NCBI GenBank assembly: GCA_037367405.1
Contig: JAZKJV010009784.1
Coordinates: 496,001-560,000, forward strand
Source of the DNA: Ottelia alismoides
Lineage: Eukaryota > Streptophyta > Magnoliopsida > Alismatales > Hydrocharitaceae
Reading direction: 5' to 3'
DNA: 64,000 nt
The notes under the pieces were generated by a model. The model saw only the letters and a program-made list of their open reading frames with translations. It was not told the origin of the DNA and ran no database searches. A program made the position numbers and the translations under genes. Numbering within the stretch: position 1 is the first letter of the stretch; the number at the start of each line of letters is the position of its first letter. This document shows, piece after piece, positions 45,225 to 56,168 of this stretch.

Positions 45225-48200
45225 CATGTCAGAAAGCAAGGCATATATTCCATCTACAGACGCCTTCAGAGGGTCTTACGCCTATTGTGAAGATGGATGG
45301 GTCAAATTATGAACCGTGGGCAATGCAATTCATGGGTATGGTGAAGTCGACTGGTAAGAAGCACATTCTTACGGAGGAAGAGCCTGTTGAGAAGACTGGA
45401 GTCAATGCCTCATGGGAGACGGATGATGCATACGCCAAGGTTTGGCTATCAAGAACATTACCAATTGAGATTGCAAATGATATTCTCCATTAACCCACTG
45501 CAAAAGCAATGTGGGATATTCTGGCTGCTACCTATTCACATGCAAGGAAGGAAACGAATATTTTGCAATTTCAGCATGACATCTTTACAATCAAGCAGAA
45601 TGGACGGCCTCTACACTCATTATACACGTCTTTACGTGGAATGTTTGAGAAGCTCTATAGCTTCATACCTCTTACAACCACTCCTGAGCAGTAGAAGACC
45701 TACAGAAATGCTGCTATGGTTGGTGTATTCTTGGCAGCCCTTGCTCCAGAGTACGAGGCAACATGTTCCCAGATCTTGGCAGATCCGCTATGGCAGCATC
45801 TCGAGGCCGTGGAGGTCATCATCAGTTTCATGGTCGTGGACCTAGAGGCAGAGGGAGTCGTGTTCGGCAACCATGCACTTTCTGCCATCCTTTTGGACAT
45901 ACCGAGGGCACATGCTATTCCAAACATGGATTCTTTACTTCTGCACGAGTAGCTGAACAGATTGAACCTCCATCTGCTTCTTCTTCGGATCAACGATTTG
46001 ATGATCCTGCAGCTCGCCTGAGGGGTATTATCTCTCCATCCGGTTCTTGTTACATCAGTGCCAGCCTCTAAGAGTCATTCTGATGTTGCTGCTTCTATAT
46101 CCACCAGTACCTCATGTAGTACTTATGCATTCACTAGCAGTAGTGGATCTGATACTTTAGAGTGGATTATGGACTCTGGTGCCACACATCATTTGTGTGG
46201 TGATTGAGGTCTACTTACAACCTACTGATAGGTTCCTCCAGGACACATTGTGGTTATTGCTAATGGGACGCACTCCCCAATTACTGGTCAGGGGGAGATT
46301 AGCCTGACACCATCGATGCACCCCAAGAATGTGCTGCATGCACCTGGTTTTTCTATGAATTTGTTACATATTAGCCAACTTACAAAGGATTTACATTGAC
46401 GAGCAATTTTCGATCCATCGTCTCTCATTTTTCAAGACATCCTTACGGACAACGTGATTGGGTGTGGCATGAACAAGTGGACTATCGCCTCGGTCGGACT
46501 CCGTATACCAGAATCTCCTCTCTTCCTGCTGGATCTGTCTCTTCATTCTTGTGGCACATGTGCTTCGGCCATCTACCGCTTCAGAAATTGTGTCGTGTTT
46601 TACCCCAGGTTTTGCCTCACAAGTCCATCCAATGCGAGGCTTGTCAGTTGGGAAAGCATCATCGGTCTGCCTTTCCCCAGTCGTCAGAGTTGGAGCAGTA
46701 GCTCCAAGTTTGAGTTGTTTCATGTTGACATTTAGGGTCCCATTCGTATTCTTGATCATCAGGGACACATGTTTGATATTGTCATTGTGGATGATTTTTC
46801 TCGTCTATCTTGGGTTTTTTTATTAAAGAATAAATCTGAAGTTGGGAATATTATCATAAATTTCATAAATGAAGTTCATAATGTCTTTTTTGCATCTGTG
46901 ATTGTGAGAAGTGATAATGCCTTGGAATTTTGTACTCATACTCTCTCAAATATTTTTTAAACCCAAGGAGTTGTCCACCAAACATCCTGTGCCTATACTT
47001 CCCAACAAAATGAAGTTGCAGAAAGGAAACATCGTCATTTTGCTTGATGTTACCAGGAAGCTTCTCATACATAGTCGTGCTCCTCATTCTTTCTGGGGCG
47101 ATGCTGTCCTAATGGCATGTTATCTCATTAATCGCATGCCGTCATCTGTCTTAGGTGAGAAGATTTCTTTCTCCTTGGTTTTTCCTGAAAAAGAATTGAT
47201 CTTACTTACCCACGTATGTTTGGCTCGGTTGCCTTTATCCACCAGTTGTCTCCATGTATTGACAAGCTCTCTCTTAGGGCTGTCAAGTGTGTTTTCGTTG
47301 GGTACTCCAGGACACAAAAAGGCTACAGGTGTTATGATCCGTTGCGCAGGAAATACCTTGTTAGTGCCGATGTCGCCTTTTTTGAGTTTGTTATGTACTT
47401 CTCTCCTACAGGTGATCGGTTGGTATCTTCAGACACTGATGAAGCCATATACATGCCGCCACCACCACCACCTCCCCCTACACCTACTCCTCCATCACTA
47501 CCTACATCACCTGCACCTCCTGTTACAGTTCATGTTCCCCCGTTGTGCAGGAAATACCCGTCGGTCTGCTTCTACTCATGGTCACCGCTCATCATCTAGC
47601 TCGCCTGAGGTATGTTATGAGAATATAATTTCTAATGATGGATCTAATGATTTACCTAAGCAGGCTGTGTTACAAAGGACAAATGAGGATGTAGGTGCTT
47701 TGGATCTACCTATTGCGCTTCGAAAACAGAAGCGTAGCTGCGTGCGTGTCATATCCTATAGCGTACACGGTTTCTTTTGATCGTCTATCTGGTGAATTCA
47801 GGAGCTTTGCTATTGCAATTTCTGCCGGGGATATTCCACGGAATTACCAAGATGCATTGAGGACAATCGATGGTGTTTAGCTATGGAAGAAGCGATGGCT
47901 GCTCTTCAATCAAGAGGTACTTGGAGCCTTGTCCCTGCACCTACCGGTGTGTCTACAATGAGCTGTAAGTGGGTGTTCACAGTTAAGCAGAATGCAGATG
48001 GCAGCATTGACAGATACAAGGCATGCCTGGTTGCCCGTGGGTTTACACAGACATATAGGGTGGATTATCTTGATACATTCTCGTCGGTTGCTCGCCATTC
48101 CACCTTATGGATCCTTTTCTCTGTTGCGATTATTCGTTATTGGCCATTGTTTCAGTTAGATGTTAAGAATGCATTTTTATATGGTGATTTGCAAGAGGAA

Positions 48201-49350
48201 ATTTACATGCAACAACCACCTGGTTTTGCTGTTGAGGGGGAGTATTCCAAGGTGTGTAGACTTCATAAGGTCATCTATGGCCTTAAGCAGAGCCCTAGAG
48301 CTTGGTTCCAGAAGCTCTCAGACTTGTTTGAAAAACAGGGGTATAAACGTTCCAATGCAGATCATTACCTATTTATACAGAAAACATCCAGAGGTATTAT
48401 TGCAATTATGGTGTAATGTAGATGATATCCTGATTACAGGTGACGATGTACAAGGAATTCAGAGGGCGAAAGAAATGCTGGGTCGTGAATTTGTCACCAA
48501 GGATCTTGGAGTCCTTAGATATTTTCTGGGACTGGAGTTTGCCAGAAATCCACATGGACTTGTGATGACCCTAAGGAAATATGTCACTGACTTGCTGAGT
48601 GAAACAGAAATGCTTGGATGCCGACTGGCCACTACACCTATGGATCCAAGCATGACATTTTATGACGATGACACGAGGTGGATTGGAGAAGATACAGAGA
48701 ACTGGTGGGAAAACTTCTTTATGTTACCATTACAAGACTCGATATTTCTTTTGCTGTTAGTCGGGTGAGCCAGTTCGTGGAGCAATCATGTCAGGTACAT
48801 ATGGATGCTATACATATGATACTCAGGTATCTTAAATCATCTCTAGGTGCATGTCTATTGTTCAAGAAAGACAAGGAGATTGCTATCTCAACGTGCGTAG
48901 ATGCAGACTACGTAAGATGTCCCAAGGATAGAAAGTCCACCACTGGATTTGCTGTATATGTTGGAAACTCTCTTGTCTCCATGTAGAAGCAAGAAGCAAA
49001 CTGTAGTAGCCAGATCCAGTGCCGAGTCTGAATATAGGGCTATGACCTAGGTTAGTACATAAATAATGTGGGTGAAAGCTGTTATTACAGATCTATATGT
49101 AGAAATCCCACTTCCTATGGCTCTGGATTGTGACAATCAAGCTGCTATATTTATTGCTAATAATCCCTCATTTCCTGAACGAACCAAGCACATTGATGTT
49201 GATTGTCACTATATACGAGATATGATTCAGAAGGGCTTTATTTCTACATATCATGTTTGCTCAGGGGACCAAACTGCAGATATCTTTACCAAGGCGTTAC
49301 TTAGAGGGTCATTCTAGAAGTGTTCGTCCAAGCTGAGCATGATCGACATC
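45225..49350 (+). pseudogene. copia-7 gag-pol polyprotein, decayed
   Basis: Gag begins near ATG 45225 (MSESKAYIPSTD..., MDGSNYEPWAMQF). CAA to TAA at 45491 and CAG to TAG at 45692 interrupt it. The zinc knuckle CTFCHPFGHTEGTC (about 45877-45918) is intact. Protease reads MDSGATHHLCGD near 46168. The integrase finger is near 46540-46670, and DNALEFCT lies near 46914. RT is intact from 47883 to 48413 (KWVFTVKQ, LDVKNAFLYGDL), then one extra base turns YVDD into a stop at 48414. RNase H follows (48678-49317) with an abnormal stop at 48984. It cannot be translated as one protein. Confidence 0.9.
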
Positions 49351-49372
49351 TATGCTCCATCTTGAGGGGGAG

Positions 49373-49519
49373 TGTAGAGATATAATTTATGTTATTTGTA
49401 TTGTTTCATATTTTTCTATATTCTTATGGACTCTTGATGTAATTTAACCATAGGCTACTCCCCTATATAAGAGAGCCTGGGGTTTATTGGAATAAACAAT
49501 TCTTTTGATTTTCTCAACA
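49373..49519 (+). repeat. 3' LTR of copia-7
   Basis: 147 bp, TGTAGAGATATAAT...TTCTCAACA, followed by the duplication GTAAT. Confidence 0.93.
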
Positions 49520-49524
49520 GTAAT

Positions 49525-50040
49525 AAACTGCTTCCCAAGGAAGGCTACAGTCATGGGAATGCGCTAAATAGATCACCACTTGTAACAATGTTGTCTTTCC
49601 CATGAATAAGCTGTATAAGTCTGCCCTTGGTAATCTGTCACATCATGAGAATGATCATATGTGGATTTAGTGAGACCCTCATGCTCTATTATCTTCGTAG
49701 CTTCTCGAACCATGCCCTCAGGCTCTACTTCAAATCATAGATGTTTAGGTGATAACAAACTCTTCAAACACTTCATATTAGTAAAGCTGGGGTTATTGCA
49801 TATGCACTTCTTATAGGTTTCCATATAAAAAGAAATTCTTGACATCAAGCTAGAAAAAAAGGTCAGTTCTTGCTAACAACAATAAGGAAAATACAGATCA
49901 TGGCAAGTCAAATCGTATGATATAAAATGTCATAATAGTTGATACCGTATGTCTAGATTGACCTTGCCATTAATCGTGCCCTGTAACATTCAATATTACA
50001 ATCTGATTGATGGTTGAGGGAGCTACTTTCAACCTATCAT
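49525..50040 (-). pseudogene. copia RT remnant, part 2 (copia-8)
   Basis: The minus strand reads, upstream of the copia-7 site, PFF.LDVKNFFLYGNL near 49800-49865 and FLGKQFITKD at 49525-49560. It is the same element as 43924-44572. It is cut on the right by LTR-like DNA of the next remnant. Confidence 0.65.
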
Positions 50041-50049
50041 GGCTACTTC

Positions 50050-51600
50050 TATGGAATCGTAGTAAGAATCCATGTGTTTAAACTATGTGTGGAGAAAAAT
50101 AGAGAATGCAGTGGAATAAATATTATTCTTGGGTAGGGTTTCTTATATAGCATGAAAACCTAGGGTCCAACCAGTAGCAATTGCATAATAGTTCCAAAGG
50201 TTTACATACAGAAAGAAAGTACATGGAAATAAACCAAAATAAGGAAAAACTAATAACGTTAATATTCCCCCAAGTTGGATCATATCTATTGATCATGCCC
50301 AACTTGAAAGTCAACAGAGATATGCACTTTTTGGAAGAGCTTTTGTAAAAATATTCGTAAGTTGGAATTCCGTGGAGATGTGCGAAGTGGAGATCTTCCC
50401 GTCTCGTACTACATTAGGAATAAAGTGGCAATTCGACTTCAATACGCTTGGTCTGCTCTTGGAGACGTGATTGGTGGGCATGCATGTTGCAAACTTGTTG
50501 TCACAATAATGAGTCACATGAATAGTAGCAGCGAGTCCAAGATCCTGCAGAAAGGAGATGATCCAAGTAACCTTGCATGTGACTTATCCCATTTCCCTGT
50601 ATTCTTCTTCTGCACTTGATCTCGAGATAACGGTATGTTCCTTGCTTTGCGATGTAGCAAGGTTTCCACCACAAGCATTGCATAATCAATATCTGCATAG
50701 GCGGTTTACCTAGTGATTTCTAGCACCATAAAAAGGGCCTTTCCAAGGGAGTCCTTCAAGTATCTAAGGATCAAAAGAGCATCTTGCCAATAACTTCTCC
50801 ATGTATTGACTAGTCCTGCTCACAACATGTGATATGTCTGGCGTAGTGACAGTAAGATAAAGTAGCTTGTACACTAGGTATATATACCGTAGGGTGTCTT
50901 CAAACATAGAATCCCTAGAGATAGCATGTCTTTGTAACTTTGTTGGGATGCACGATAGTTTGCATCGAAGAAATCAACTTTTGTTAGGACATCCAAGCAA
51001 TAATTCCTATGTGACAACTACAATCCCTCTAGAGTGAGCACTTCAATGCTTAATAAGTATGTGAATTGTCTAATGTCCCTGGTAATAAATACCTTATGGA
51101 GGAAGGCCTTGGCTCAGCAATGCCTGCTCTGTCGTCACTAATGATAACCATGTCATCTACATAAGCAAGTATCACAGTACCTCAGGACTTCCGTATGATG
51201 AATACAAAATATTCAAATAACATCCTATGGAAACCTACGTAGCTGATCTCAGAAGTATGTTAAACTATGCTTGTGGTCTCTGCATTAGGTCATAGATTAC
51301 CTTACATAGTCGACATACATGCTCCCCAATGATGGAATAACCATATGGTTTTTTCATGTAAACCTCCTCCTTAAGTCACTATAAAGGAAGACATTCTTGA
51401 CATCAAGTTCAGAGATGGGCCAATTCTTGTTGATTGCAATAAATAGATTAGTGCAAATAGATTCCATCCTTGCCACCACAGTGGCCTCAAAGTTGTCAAC
51501 ACCATAGTTCTGAGCTAAACCTTTCACTACAAGCGTTGCTTTTTAATTTCTCAATGGATCCATCTGAAGAGTGTTTGGTTATAGAGATCCATCAACATGC
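50050..51600 (-). mobile_element. copia 3' half on the minus strand (copia-9)
   Basis: In minus order: LDVKNVFLY (about 51395-51425), YVDDMVII (YVDD at 51152-51163), decayed RNase H, then CDNKFATCMPTNHV...IFTKALPKS (50320-50510), a purine tract CAACTTGGGGGAA (about 50260-50272) and an LTR-like stretch with GCTATATAAGAAACCC near 50140. The YVDDM form and different LTR separate it from the copia-1 family. The 5' half is missing. Confidence 0.75.
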
Positions 51601-51891
51601 AACAAGGGTCACGCCTGGCGAGCATGCTACTAGTAGGGGTGTGTAGTTAGTAGGTTATATGGGTTTTGCCTTGATTCATAAGAGTCGACACTAAACCCAT
51701 GGATATCCATCGGATCATGAACCCAATACCATGTGACCTGTACGATGTGGGACTCCGATCCTGTCATGAATGGATGGCCATGGGTTGACCCTAAAGCTTA
51801 ACCCATGGCCTAACCTTGTAATGCTCTTCTTCTTGCCCCCCTTCAACCTGGTAGGTGATATGTTTAATAAGGTTGCAAATGATTGGATACA
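51600..51891. other. Unassigned intronic DNA
   Basis: Repeated CCATGGGT / ACCCATGG pieces and GGATATCCATCGGATCATGA (51640-51800) suggest another degraded repeat, but no ends or coding sequence are clear. Confidence 0.4.
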
Positions 51892-51899
51892 ACTATGGG

Positions 51900-52116
51900 C
51901 ATGGAAGGAAATATCGTCGATATATTGGCAATATATCGCCGATATATCAATATCGACATGGGACCGATATAGGCACCGATATGGTGATATATCCCGATTT
52001 CCAGGCATTTTCTTCCCGAAGGCTCATCGATATGGGCGATATTTCGGCGATATATCGTCGAAATATCATATCGATACGATATCGAAACGATATCGATATC
52101 AATACGGCCTTCCATG
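51900..52116. mobile_element. CGATAT-family MITE, copy 3
   Basis: 217 bp with ends CATGGAAGG and CCTTCCATG and an imperfect 8-bp duplication, ACTATGGG (51892-51899) versus GTTATGGG (52117-52124). The interior has GCCGATATATCAATATCGAC and GGCGATATATCGTCG units like the other copies. Confidence 0.88.
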
Positions 52117-52159
52117 GTTATGGGTACTATTGTTTCTTCATGTGTTTTTGAATATTTAA

Positions 52160-52552
52160 AAATATATTCTGATACGAAGATACGAAAAACAAATATAGAT
52201 ACGATCTGGATACATATTAGAATTGCTTTATAAATTAATTTTATTATTTATGTATTGGATAAGTTACATATGATATAAATATACGAAATGTATTTATATT
52301 ATAATGATTATTCTGAATATGGTGAAAGAAGGTATATAATTCAGTTATATATGGTAAGAAAGGAATCTACAACTATATTTGTTTATGAAAAGATATATAC
52401 GATTATGGGTATAGATTTTTGCGAATATCAACGTGATATCCATATACATATCCATTTTAAAGTGGATTCATATACACATTTCAATATATGTATAAAACAT
52501 ATACGACGACAAGGATATGATTCATACATATACATATTCGTTTACATCCTTG
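52160..52552. repeat. AT-rich MITE-like repeat, CAAACGAATA family, copy 2
   Basis: The reverse strand starts CAAGGATGTAAACGAATATG at 52552 and aligns for about 190 bp with 29633-29887. The far end is not fixed. A short matching scrap (ATACATATTTGTTTGCATCC) lies near 53005. Confidence 0.55.
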
Positions 52553-53250
52553 TTCAAATAGGCAGATTGATCCGAGTCATAGGCTAGGTCCGGTAGACCA
52601 TATGATTGTTTAGTTATAGCATAATTGTTTTCATCCTTATAACATTGTGTTATTATTTATGACAAGATCGTAGCTATACATGTAGGTACACATATATGTA
52701 TTGCTTCGTAAAATCGAGATGATTCAACTTGTGAGTATTGTCCTAATTTTAAGGAATTATACAAGTTAAATGCAAACCATTTATTACAATGTCTAAAATA
52801 CCTATTTGTTCCAAAAGGTCTAATTTTAAGAAGGAACAATGGCAGGTGATTCAACATGCATTCACCAAGTACGTCATCGATGACATGTCCACACTATTAA
52901 ATGAGCTCAAACTTTAAGGTCGTATTGAGTCGGTAGATGATCGTATATGATAAAGGATTGATTTTTGCTATATAGTTTTAAAACATGGAATACCATGGCA
53001 TAATGATATACATATTTGTTTGCATCCCTAATTGGAAAGTATCGGATCAATCGGTATTTGAGATATAAGTGTTGTACGAAAAATTTCATGATTTGTTAGA
53101 TTGAACATAATAGATGGGATTGCACTAATATATAATATGTTTCAGGGGTATCCACGGGTCCTCGTGATTCTTTCAAATAATCGGGATACCCATTAGAATG
53201 AGGTACTATGGGACGGGCCAACTCATGACCTGTAGCAATAGTTTAGTGTA
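52553..53250. other. Unassigned intronic DNA
   Basis: AT-rich, no supported gene. It contains a fragment of the CAAACGAATA repeat near 53000 and GGGTATCC/GGATACCC-like pieces at 53145-53195. Confidence 0.45.
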
Positions 53251-53252
53251 GG

Positions 53253-54370
53253 TTACAAACGAATGGGGTGGGTACCCGACATGTGAACACCTCTAGCTAT
53301 CAGGTCCCTCATGCTCTTGGAAGTAAACCTATACACCTCCTCATCCACAATATGTTTCCATCTGTGGTCTTGAAGGGCACTACGATGATCACAAGGAACT
53401 CTGGTCATTATAAGAGTATTTATGAAACTCATGTCACATCTTGATAGACTATCTGTAGAAGTAAAATAGGGACAATGGGTGTAGAGTACATTGCCTTTTA
53501 GATTTTCATAGTGTAATGGGGAGTTCTGAGGGAGCATCTGGAAATGCAGCCACTGGAAGAGCACACACCATCTTGCAAATAAGGAACATCTAAAGGGACT
53601 AAATCAGGCTATATAGTGGGCGCCATGGTGTAGACAGTAGGAGAAAAGAGGTCCAAGGGATCATCATTAGCAGACTGAATGTAGAAGCTAGTCTGTTCGA
53701 AAAAGGTGATATCTGTCATTATGTGGTAGCGATGATTGACATGATCCAAACACATGTGCCCTTTTGGGGTTTGTGAGTATCCAATGAAGATACTTGATGG
53801 CATGAGTATACAACTTGTCACTAGTGTGAAAGCTATGAATAAAGATGGTGCAACCAAAGATCCATGAAGGCAGAGGGAATGGTTCCTCATCTCTCTAAAG
53901 AAAAAAGAAAGGAGTGACTCCATTGAGAACCACAGAGGGCGCCTGATTCATAAAGTACATTGTAGTGAGAATAATGATCGGTGAGCTCTCGATAGTACTC
54001 TATGAGGGTAGAATCTTCTTGATCAATAGACGAAATCTGCGTGTAAATGTCTACAAGTTGTGACTTTGTAGTCTGCTGAGAATAGGTATGTGTCAGTTCA
54101 TCCCACATGCCCTTTGTCATGTCCTTGTATAGGAGATTGGCAACAATGAGAGAATCGATGTTGTTGGTCAACCAAGTCATGACATGAGAGTTGTCCTCAA
54201 ACCATGACTCGTAGTTTTTATTTATTTCCTTTTTGCTTTAAAAAACTCTATTTCCTTTAGATCTTTCTTTGCCAGGATATAAATTTTCTTCTGATCACCA
54301 ATGAATGCCTTAAAGGCCTGAGACCAGAGCACATAAATATCTACCCTTGATTTTGATAGAAGTCCCTTGA
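53253..54370 (-). pseudogene. copia gag/integrase remnant with internal deletion (copia-10)
   Basis: The minus strand begins with gag: VDIYVLWSQAFKAFIGDQKK near 54290-54350, then MTWLTNNIDSLIVANLLYKD and MWDELTHTYSQQTTKSQLVD (53887-54180), a UBN2-type capsid distinct from copia-1. At about 53925 it jumps to the integrase C-terminal part: IFIGYSQTPKGHMCLDHVNH and DITFFEQTSFY (53609-53923), losing zinc knuckle, protease and most of integrase. It ends near 53253. No LTR was identified. Confidence 0.75.
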
Positions 54371-55254
54371 ACCCTCATTAAGATATGAAAAACTAGGGCT
54401 TGGTCTGGGTGGGAATCATGGCCATTATGGTTAAAGAGAGATCAACAATGTGTTGTAGGAATCTAATCAAGCATCAGAGAGGTAGAGGTCCGTTTTCTTG
54501 TGCAAGGAGTGCAAGGAGTCTTGTGGTGTGGGGAGAGCACCGCATAAGACCTATTTTGCACAGAAGAGACCTCACATGGCCTGCGGTGATGTGGTGAGAG
54601 GGTTGTGTGTGGCATGACTTCACGTGCGAGGGACTGTGCGAGACCCAGTGGTCGGTGAAGGACCCGTGTAGGGCCCGACAGTGGTGAAGGGAGCCAATCC
54701 ACGACCATGTGCCTTCGGGAGCCGTTCGACATTCCGTCGAAGATGATCTATACAACTTGATCGAATTCAACCAGTGCCTTCTCCACCGAAACGAAATCTT
54801 CCACGCGCAACGTCCCTCATGTTGATCAACATATGCACTTTTTAGTAGCAACCTCGTCTCCACAATAGAGAGCCCCAATGTGCATGCAAGTAGATATTAT
54901 GATTGAGAATACCGTAGATGAAGCATTTTACAGAGTTACGTCACCACTTTGAACAATGCCCACGTTAACCACAGCTATAGCATCACTCACCTCGACCCTT
55001 ATGGAACTTCTCAAGATCCGTAGACATTACCCCCTCGCCAATCGTCAGCCAAGAACCATCTTTGGAGCTTTGTGCTTAATGACGATCTTCCTTCTTTGCC
55101 GTGATGTCTTCACCTGATCATCCTTCCTCTTCGATACAATCATTCTCTAGTCCTCCATCCTCATCGCTTTCCTTAGATCCCACTGCTGATCGGCTTTTTG
55201 GCATCAATCCTTATGTAAGTTTGATGATGTATTTTAGTGCATTTAATTGCACTC
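54371..55254. other. Unassigned intronic DNA
   Basis: 54480-54880 is GC-richer with repeated CTCACATGGCC / GTGGTGAAGG pieces and could be the leader of copia-10. A 69-aa plus-strand frame at 55101-55310 (serine-rich start MMSSPDHPSSS) could be a gag N-terminus but lacks support. Confidence 0.4.
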
Positions 55255-55271
55255 ATGTATCTATGCACATC

Positions 55272-55463
55272 ACCCATTCCAATGATCTGGTGGTAGTGCA
55301 ATGTGCCTAACACCAAAAGACAAAGGTTCAAATCCCTCCTTGTGGGGGTTGCGTTAGGTAGCTAACAACTAACGTAAAAATAGTGGGATCTTTCAACATG
55401 GATTTGAACAAGAATCCACGAAGCCACCTTACTTAAAATGGGAGAAGGCTTCACCATTTTTTA
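55272..55463 (+). mobile_element. SINE, apparently full length
   Basis: 192 bp. The head has A-box-like TGGTAGTGCAATGTG (about 55289-55304) and B-box GGTTCAAATCC (55325-55335), as in tRNA-derived SINEs transcribed by RNA polymerase III. The body has GGGATCTTTCAACATGGATT, AGAATCCACGAAGCC and CTTAAAATGGGAGAAGGCTT, and it ends in a short T/A-rich tail. It is flanked by a 17-bp duplication with one mismatch: ATGTATCTATGCACATC (55255-55271) and ATGTATCTTTGCACATC (55464-55480). Tail fragments of relatives lie at 34968, 37193 and 56560. Confidence 0.85.
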
Positions 55464-55480
55464 ATGTATCTTTGCACATC

Positions 55481-56111
55481 CTAAAATGGTATGCATGCAA
55501 TTGTACCATTTTGAAACATAAATATTCAATATTAAAATTTATTATAATATTTTTTATTACTTTATTAAAATATTACAAACTGCATTTGCTTATGGACACT
55601 TTACTATTTTATTTGTCTGCTTACCACTTCAGACTGCCGGGCCAAATGAATACCAAATACCGACTTTATGAACCTCTGATGCAACAATGTCATTAATTTC
55701 GTGTTATAAGTAAGATCAAAATAACTTGGTAACAACCATTCCTCTTGATTCTTGACATTACCCAACATTCTCTCAGCAAGTAATTAATTATGTTCGAATG
55801 CTGGTCCTTTTGGATGGAAGGCTCGGTACTCATCCACAACACCATTTAAGTGGGCTCAGCGCATGCAGGTTTAGGAAGAGGAATAATTGTACTCTATCAT
55901 GTTTTAGTCATCCTTTTGGAGGAACTCTTCAATAGTGTTTTTAGTGTTTCCTACTTTTAATTGATGTTGTTTATAAATGTCTCTTAATCTTCCTCTGGCA
56001 TTAAACACTTCAAGCTTTTGCTGTATGGCATGATTAGAGCTTAAGGTTGCAACTTTTTCCTGTCAATATTTTGTCATCTTTTGTCATCTGTTTTGATTCA
56101 ATTTTGTGTAG
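55481..56111. other. Distal part of the DnaJ intron
   Basis: AT-rich, no element recognised. The final roughly 60 bp are T-rich (TTTTGTCATCTGTTTTGATTC) and end ATTTTGTGTAG, a strong polypyrimidine-acceptor signal for the exon at 56112. Confidence 0.55.
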
Positions 56112-56168
56112 GCTATTCTTGGCGGTAAAATTGAAGTGCCAACTTTGAATGGAAAGGTGTTAGTGAAG
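56112..56168 (+). CDS. DnaJ (Hsp40) co-chaperone, internal exon B
   Basis: 57 bp, 19 codons reading AILGGKIEVPTLNGKVLVK, phase 0 at both ends with no stops. The acceptor TTTTGTGTAG|GC and donor GAAG|GTAAGG are both canonical. It is the direct continuation of the DnaJ substrate-binding domain begun at 35609-35680; family members read F(T/A)QA.LGG.I.VPTL.GK.. at this point. The next expected segment (P.G.QPGQ...RGKG) was not found to the right edge, so the following intron is at least about 7.8 kb or that exon is lost. The intact codons argue for a living host gene. Confidence 0.82.

Larger units (their letters stand above)
44578..49519 (+). mobile_element. Ty1-copia LTR retrotransposon, complete but defective (copia-7)
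   Basis: 4,942 bp with LTRs of 144 and 147 bp and a perfect 5-bp duplication GTAAT (44573-44577 and 49520-49524). It has a consensus primer site TGGTATCAGAGC at 44722-44733 and the purine tract TTGAGGGGGAG at 49362-49372. The LTRs differ by roughly eight substitutions and several short gaps, more than those of copia-1, so it is probably older. It has the same family and domain order as copia-1. It is inserted into an opposite-strand copia RT (copia-8) within the DnaJ intron. Confidence 0.95.

Noticed and set aside
14801..52116. CGATAT arrays considered as a CRISPR-like or satellite array
   Set aside because: No unique spacers; bounded copies with 8-bp duplications show transposition.
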